In this document: piece after piece, positions 59,751 through 64,000 of the stretch
How the letters are laid out: every line of letters begins with the position of its first letter
Numbering within the stretch: the stretch's first letter is position 1
Assembly: GCA_938049335.1 (NCBI GenBank)
Contig: CALIYX010000015.1
Span: forward strand, 50,263-114,262
Direction: 5' to 3'
Source of the DNA: an uncultured Clostridia bacterium
GTDB lineage: Bacteria > Bacillota > Clostridia > Peptostreptococcales > Anaerovoracaceae
DNA: 64,000 nucleotides
The notes under the pieces: model-generated
Told to the model about the DNA's origin: nothing
Databases searched by the model: none
The model's input: the letters and a program-made list of their open reading frames with translations, nothing else
Program-made: the position numbers and the translations under genes

Positions 59751-60542
59751 ATGCCTGAAGCTGTAAAAAAGGATGGCGAATGTGCTTTAACGCAAATAGC
59801 ATTGACAGAATTTGATAGTGACAGAAGCGCAGTAATAATGCCAAGACACGAGGGGCTCGACATCAAGCTTCCTGAGAAACTCGTATATGTCTTTCTCGAT
59901 GAATGCATAGATAGATATGCGGAGAAGATAGGGGTAAAGTGCATTGCAAGGTATGATTCGCTAACAAAGAAATATCCCGTATACGTCACTGAGGTTAGGG
60001 GCGAGAAAATTGCTTTCTGCCAAGCTCCGGTCGGTGCTCCTGCAGCGACAATGGTCATGGACTGGCTCATAGGCTACGGATGCAAAACAATACTGGCATC
60101 AGGCTGTTGCGGTGCTCTTGAAGACATAGATGAGAATGTATTTCTGGTTCCATCAAAGGCTTTGAGAGACGAGGGAACTTCATTTCACTACGCTGCTCCA
60201 TCTCGTTTTATAGAGTTAGATGAGAAAATGAGAAACCTCATTAAAGAGGGTATGAAAAGGCGAAATATAAACTATCGCGAGTGTATCACTTGGAGTACGG
60301 ACGCATTCTTTCGAGAAACACCTGCAAAGATTGAGGCGAGAAAAGCTGAGGGATGCACTGTGGTAGATATGGAATGTTCCGCTCTTGCCGCATGTGCAAA
60401 GTTCAGAGATGCAGATTATGGTCAGATAATATTTACGGCTGACTCACTTGCGAATCTGGATAACTACGATGTGCGCGGCTGGGGAAAGGACTCTTTTGTA
60501 AAGGCGCTTGAGCTTTGTCTTGATTTGATAAGAGATTTTTAG
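59751..60542 (+). CDS. Nucleoside phosphorylase (PNP/UDP family)
   Basis: 263 residues from ATG 59751, with a weak ribosome binding site (GGAAAT). It releases a free base and ribose 1-phosphate from nucleosides. APVGAPAATMVMDWLIGYG (phosphate and ribose region), ASGCCGALEDI, STDAFFRETP and VVDMECSALAACAKF (catalytic purine-site block) place it in the PNP/UDP phosphorylase family. The exact nucleoside is uncertain, but operon partners suggest purines. A terminator follows. Confidence 0.88.
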   Translation: MPEAVKKDGECALTQIALTEFDSDRSAVIMPRHEGLDIKLPEKLVYVFLDECIDRYAEKIGVKCIARYDSLTKKYPVYVTEVRGEKIAFCQAPVGAPAATMVMDWLIGYGCKTILASGCCGALEDIDENVFLVPSKALRDEGTSFHYAAPSRFIELDEKMRNLIKEGMKRRNINYRECITWSTDAFFRETPAKIEARKAEGCTVVDMECSALAACAKFRDADYGQIIFTADSLANLDNYDVRGWGKDSFVKALELCLDLIRDF

Positions 60543-60591
60543 GCTCATAAGAATATTAAATTTTACTAAGGAAAATCTATAGTATAATCTG

Positions 60592-60618
60592 AATCCGTGG
60601 CTTGTCTGCGGATTTTTT
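60592..60618 (+). terminator. Terminator of the purine salvage operon
   Basis: AATCCGTGG pairs with CTGCGGATT (with G-U pairs), CTTGT loop, then six T. Confidence 0.8.
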
Positions 60619-60637
60619 AATAATTTTAGAATATGTA

Positions 60638-60668
60638 TTGACTATGACATTATGTAATAGTTTATAAT
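60638..60668 (+). promoter_or_regulatory. MerR-type promoter and operator
   Basis: TTGACT (60638-60643), a 19-bp spacer and TATAAT (60663-60668). The near-perfect dyad CTAT-n-ACAT-n-ATGT-n-ATAG (60642-60660) fills the spacer, as expected for autoregulation by the MerR protein just downstream. Confidence 0.78.
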
Positions 60669-60691
60669 TCTCATTGTTTGGGGGTGTTTAA

Positions 60692-61438
60692 ATGTATTTG
60701 ATCAAAAAAGTCAGTGAAATTAGTGGTGTATCGGTGCGCACTTTACATCATTATGATAAGATCGGTTTGCTGTCTCCTCAAAAACAAGAAAATGGGTATA
60801 GATACTATTCTGAAGAGGATATGTCGTTGTTACAAATGATATTGTTTTATAAATATCTGGGATTTCCTCTTAAAACGATAAAGGAATTGTTAAAACAGGA
60901 AGACGGCGAAATATTAAATCATCTAAGAATACAGCTGAGTTTAATGAGAAAAGAAAAACAAAAGATTCTAACCTTGATAGACACTTTAGAGAAGACAATT
61001 GAATCGCAAGAAAGGAGAGTTACTATGTTAACAAAAGAAAAATTTAATGGGTTCACATACCAAGATAATCAAAAATACAAGCAAGCTGCAATAGATATGT
61101 ACGGGAAAGAAGTTATTGAAGAATCCATTGAAAAACAAAAGGGAAAGGAACAAGAATTGACTGATGGATTTAACGAGATATTCTTTTCTTTTTCTAGGAA
61201 TATATCTAAAGGGCTCAAGGCTACATCTATAGAAAATGTAGTCTTAGCAGAGAAACTTCATAAGCATCTTTGTAAATACTGTTTTGATTGTCAAATAGGT
61301 GTATTTTCAAGCATTGGTTATGGATATGTTAAAAATATAGAATTTAAAACTAACTTAAATAAATTTGGAGAAGGAACAGCACAGTACGTATGTGATGCTA
61401 TTCAGCAATATGTAAAGGAAAAAGAAGATAGAGACTAA
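60692..61438 (+). CDS. MerR family regulator with TipA-like effector domain
   Basis: 248 residues. The helix-turn-helix KVSEISGVSVRTLHHYDKIGLLSP and wing NGYRYYSEEDMSLLQ lead to a coiled coil (about 75-115) and a C-terminal domain (about 120-248) resembling TipAS, the thiopeptide-binding module (for example KLHKHLCKYCFDC). It probably senses a drug-like molecule and controls its own promoter. No obvious target gene is adjacent: the next gene is convergent, and a large-loop terminator lies between. Confidence 0.88.
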   Translation: MYLIKKVSEISGVSVRTLHHYDKIGLLSPQKQENGYRYYSEEDMSLLQMILFYKYLGFPLKTIKELLKQEDGEILNHLRIQLSLMRKEKQKILTLIDTLEKTIESQERRVTMLTKEKFNGFTYQDNQKYKQAAIDMYGKEVIEESIEKQKGKEQELTDGFNEIFFSFSRNISKGLKATSIENVVLAEKLHKHLCKYCFDCQIGVFSSIGYGYVKNIEFKTNLNKFGEGTAQYVCDAIQQYVKEKEDRD

Positions 61439-61443
61439 GTTAG

Positions 61444-61508
61444 AGGCAAACGGCAATATATTTTTATCTATTTTGATACATAAAGTCAGATTTCCGTTTG
61501 CCTATTTT
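61444..61508. terminator. Large-loop terminator between convergent genes
   Basis: Perfect 10-bp arms AGGCAAACGG (61444-61453) and CCGTTTGCCT (61494-61503) around a 40-base AT-rich loop, then ATTTTTAATT. Confidence 0.6.
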
Positions 61509-61593
61509 TAATTACAATTTAGTTGTTAACTTTGACTTAAATATGAAGGTATTCGTCGTTACATGCTTACATGTTAATAAACAGTATTTCGAT

Positions 61594-62640
61594 TTATATC
61601 AAACCCATCATATGCTGCAAAACGATGCTCACAGCTGTGATTGCACACCAGCAGCAGGCGCCTAGAATCAAAGGTTTTCCGCCGGTCTTTACAAGCTTAA
61701 CGATATCACTGTTTAACCCGATAGCTGCCATCGCCATGACGATGAAAAATTTGCTCAGGGTTTTAAGCGGTGCGAAGAAATCTGTACTTACGCCTAGATT
61801 TACAGCGATTGTGGTCACGATTGATGCGAGCACGAAGTAAAGTATGAACATAGGAAAGGCACGCTTTATGCTAAAACTTGATTGTTTCTGCGAGCTATCA
61901 GTGCCTGCCTGCTCCTTCTTTGCTCTATAGATTGCCAAAACTAAGGTGATAGGGATTATGGCTAATGTTCTAGTCAGTTTAACCGTTACCGCCTTATCGA
62001 GAGTTTGGGTTCCTAGATTCCACATGCTGTCCCAGGTTGCAGCTGCTGCAGTTACTGAAGATGTGTCATTTACTGCTGTTCCCGCAAAGATTCCAAATGC
62101 GTCGCCTGACAAGGTATCAAAACCGATTGCCTTGCCCAAAATAGGGAATATTATCGCAGCTAGTACATTGAAGAAGAAAATTACCGAAATTGACTGTGCG
62201 ACCTCCTCATCGTTTGCATCTATTACTGGTGCTGTTGCTGCGATGGCTGAGCCTCCACAAATTGATGAGCCAACGCCTATTAAAACAGAGGTATTCTTGT
62301 GTATGGACAGAGCTTTGTGAAGAGCAAAGGCCGTTATCAGCGATGTTGCTATTGTACAGATTATAATTGGAAGCGACTGCTTTCCTGTTTGCATTATAAC
62401 GTTTAGATTGAGTCCGAATCCGAGTAAAACAACCGCTAGCTGAAGTACAAACTTTGATGTAAACTTAATCCCTGGGGTAGCCTTGCCCTTTCCCTTCCAA
62501 AATGTGGCTATAACCATGCCAATCAAAATAGAAAAGATGGCTCCGCCGACTACGGGAACGAATTTACCGAGCAGGTACGACGGAATTGCTATGGCTAGGC
62601 AGACTAAGATGCCTGGCAATTTCTTATGTAATGATTCCAT
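61594..62640 (-). CDS. YeiH family putative exporter
   Basis: 348 residues and about ten membrane helices. KFVLQLAVVLLGFGLN, IGVGSSICGGSAIAATAPVI, AGTAVNDTSSVTAAAA and the late MAMAAIGLNSDI are YeiH-family blocks (often annotated as a putative sulfate exporter). SSICGGSAI and NDTSSV are probably substrate-path motifs. The start at 62640 has GGAGGAAAT upstream. It is monocistronic. The true substrate is not established for most members. Confidence 0.88.
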   Translation of the reverse strand: MESLHKKLPGILVCLAIAIPSYLLGKFVPVVGGAIFSILIGMVIATFWKGKGKATPGIKFTSKFVLQLAVVLLGFGLNLNVIMQTGKQSLPIIICTIATSLITAFALHKALSIHKNTSVLIGVGSSICGGSAIAATAPVIDANDEEVAQSISVIFFFNVLAAIIFPILGKAIGFDTLSGDAFGIFAGTAVNDTSSVTAAAATWDSMWNLGTQTLDKAVTVKLTRTLAIIPITLVLAIYRAKKEQAGTDSSQKQSSFSIKRAFPMFILYFVLASIVTTIAVNLGVSTDFFAPLKTLSKFFIVMAMAAIGLNSDIVKLVKTGGKPLILGACCWCAITAVSIVLQHMMGLI

Positions 62641-62870
62641 ATTTCCTCCGAATCTTTAAAAACAAAATGCAATTCCATTTTATATTAGTGGAATCAAAAA
62701 GTAAAATGTGGGGATAATTTTTGTACATGAAATCTTGAACTTAAAATCATGATGATTCTTTATAAAATCTCATATGACTTTCGATTGGGTGCCCGGGCGT
62801 AAACAATGAAAAATGCAGATGTCGGCGAGTTTGTTTTGACGAACCGAAGGCAACTCATAAAAATATCAAT

Positions 62871-62900
62871 TTGACAATTTCGGTTCACAGAGGTTATAAT
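62871..62900 (+). promoter_or_regulatory. Promoter of the radical SAM gene
   Basis: TTGACA (62871-62876), an 18-bp spacer and TATAAT (62895-62900). The leader of about 110 bases contains a perfect palindrome ATCTTAT-G-ATAAGAT (62947-62961), a possible operator. The rest of the 376-base gap shows nothing else I can name. Confidence 0.65.
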
Positions 62901-63016
62901 ACTAATGTTTGTTTTAACCTTTTTGGTGTATAATGACAAAGATATTATCTTATGATAAGATGATTTTACAGATATTATGAAGAGGAAAGTTTAGTAAATT
63001 TTACGAAAGACGAAAG

Positions 63017-63919
63017 ATGATATACCCATATAAGACAAGAAAGGGCGGAGCAACGATAACTGTATTCACGCCTTACGACTGTGGAAATCATTGCCCATTT
63101 TGTATTAACAAAGGAGAATATGCAGATACTACAGGCTTTGATGTAAATAAAATAGTAGAATCACTCAAGCTGATGAACGAAATCACCCCAGAATGCGACA
63201 TCGTATTTACAGGAGGGGAGCCTTTCGCTGACAGAGAGGCGCTTCAGACATTGCTCGATGCGGTTCCTAATACACATAGAGTATTCATAAACAGCACCCT
63301 GCCGGTTTTCGAGGGTCAGACTGAAGAGGACATAATTGCTTTCACTGAACATAACAAGGATAAGATTACTTGTATTAACGTTTCAAGACATTTGAGACAC
63401 TATGTTACTGAGTCGAGCGACGAGCTTCTTTCTAAGCTTGCAGTCCCAACAAGGGTAAACTGCGTACTCTACGATGATTATCCAGCTGACAAGCTCGAGG
63501 ACTATGTAGAGCGCTGGCTAAAGTACGGCATACCTGTCCAGTTCCGTTATGACTATACTGAGACAACGCTAGACAATCTCTACGATACGGAGAGCGATCC
63601 AATCATCGCTGACCTTGAGAAGTTCTCGGAGTACAAGGGGCTAGACGGATGCAGAATGCGCTGCGGATTCCACTATGAGTACAAGGGCCTTGAGCTCACA
63701 TACCATAAGACGCTTCCATATAGCACAATCCTTGAGAAGGACGAGGAGGATGGCAAAACATACGCTATACTCTACGATTTGGTCATCAAGCAGAACGGTG
63801 ATATCCACTCGGATTGGGACGATAGAGTCATGGATTACAACCTTGATATTGAGGCATACAGAAATGTTAAGTATGAGCCATACGATATGCGCGTAATCGA
63901 AGGCGACATCACGCTATAG
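63017..63919 (+). CDS. Radical SAM protein of unknown substrate
   Basis: 300 residues. CGNHCPFC (Cys22, Cys26, Cys29) is the CX3CX2C motif for the [4Fe-4S] cluster, and FTGGEPF (about 64-70) is the SAM-binding loop. The C-terminal part (about 200-300) has GCRMRCGFHYEYKGLEL, with further cysteines that might bind another cluster, but no full SPASM pattern. The gene is monocistronic with its own promoter, so there is no neighbour to suggest a substrate. Confidence 0.88.
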   Translation: MIYPYKTRKGGATITVFTPYDCGNHCPFCINKGEYADTTGFDVNKIVESLKLMNEITPECDIVFTGGEPFADREALQTLLDAVPNTHRVFINSTLPVFEGQTEEDIIAFTEHNKDKITCINVSRHLRHYVTESSDELLSKLAVPTRVNCVLYDDYPADKLEDYVERWLKYGIPVQFRYDYTETTLDNLYDTESDPIIADLEKFSEYKGLDGCRMRCGFHYEYKGLELTYHKTLPYSTILEKDEEDGKTYAILYDLVIKQNGDIHSDWDDRVMDYNLDIEAYRNVKYEPYDMRVIEGDITL

Positions 63920-63949
63920 AAATAGTAAGAAACCCCTTATCGGAATGAT

Positions 63950-63989
63950 ATGTACCCTCTTTACTGGACAACCAGTAAGGAGGGTATTT
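63950..63989 (+). mobile_element. Probable left end of an IS3-like insertion sequence
   Basis: TGTACCCTCTTTACTGGACA begins an almost perfect 15-bp inverted hairpin (TACCCTCTTTACTGG with CCAGTAAGGAGGGTA, one G-U pair, ACAA loop). Its right arm contains AAGGAGG, the ribosome binding site for the ATG at 63991. Firmicutes IS3/IS150-type elements start in this way. Only the first bases are in the window, so the call is tentative. Confidence 0.45.
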
Positions 63990-63990
63990 T

Positions 63991-64000
63991 TATGCGTTAC
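63991..64000 (+). CDS. Start of a gene cut by the window edge, possibly IS3 OrfA
   Basis: ATG CGT TAC, eight bases after AAGGAGG. Met-Arg-Tyr is compatible with the N-terminus of helix-turn-helix OrfA proteins of IS3-like elements, but three residues prove nothing. Confidence 0.35.

Noticed and set aside
1..64000. tRNA, rRNA or tmRNA genes
   Set aside because: No segment with a T-loop/acceptor pattern or conserved rRNA sequence was found by eye. A covariance-model scan would settle it.

Overview
The window looks like a chromosome segment of a low-to-moderate-GC, Gram-positive anaerobe of the Clostridia (Eubacteriales). Evidence: strong AGGAGG ribosome binding sites, TTGACA/TATAAT promoters often with an extended -10, a Firmicutes-type GAAC-N4-GTTC SOS box, the oxygen-independent (cbi) cobalamin pathway, a ferredoxin, a radical SAM enzyme and Firmicutes gene families (DUF1385, DUF3784, DUF3021, YolD). 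A family such as Anaerovoracaceae is plausible, but I cannot fix the genus from sequence alone.

Layout. 1-2.4 kb: the end of an unknown gene, an RHS-repeat remnant, an M50-like membrane peptidase and a small operon of tiny membrane proteins. 2.4-8.3 kb: asnS, rho, DUF1385, prmC, DUF3784 and rpmE. 8.3-22.3 kb: a cobalamin riboswitch followed by cbiK (a predicted surface lipoprotein), an anchored exported protein, and cbiD-F-G-H-J-ET-A-B, cobD, cbiP and cbiC. These are packed with overlapping or touching stops and starts, except for a repeat-bearing gap before cobD. 22.3-33.8 kb: prfA, ywlC, rpiB, upp, tyrS, a giant tandem acyl-CoA synthetase, greA, lysS with an extra tRNA-binding domain, and a Fic enzyme. 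The cobalamin block therefore sits inside what is usually one translation-related neighbourhood.

33.8-39.3 kb: two ABC exporter cassettes (the second with its own MerR regulator and a 19-bp-spacer promoter) and a methyltransferase. 39.4-43 kb: a Crp/Fnr regulator and the operon it probably controls (double cupin, ferredoxin, orphan protein). The Fnr-type promoter region is duplicated around an inserted small gene. 43-48.8 kb: a J-domain/HIRAN gene pair, a LytTR/DUF3021 pair behind three 52-bp operator repeats, and an SOS-controlled Y-family polymerase with YolD. 48.9-54.5 kb: nitroreductase and CopZ-like genes, then an accessory region. It holds a RelE/HigB-type toxin-antitoxin pair between 89-bp direct repeats, a possible PD-(D/E)XK nuclease, a clipped WYL-type regulator, and a decayed phage head-gene segment with a toxin tip and candidate immunity gene.

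54.5-60.6 kb: a purine salvage operon (two divergent adenine deaminases, an NCS2 permease, a nucleoside phosphorylase). 60.6-64 kb: a TipA-like MerR regulator, a YeiH-type exporter, a radical SAM protein and, at the very edge, what looks like the start of an IS3-like element. I found no rRNA, tRNA or CRISPR array. The most novel-looking pieces are the phage toxin/immunity remnant, the 52-bp operator array, the two cases of a small gene bracketed by a duplicated regulatory region, and the surface chelatase with its anchored partner under B12 control.
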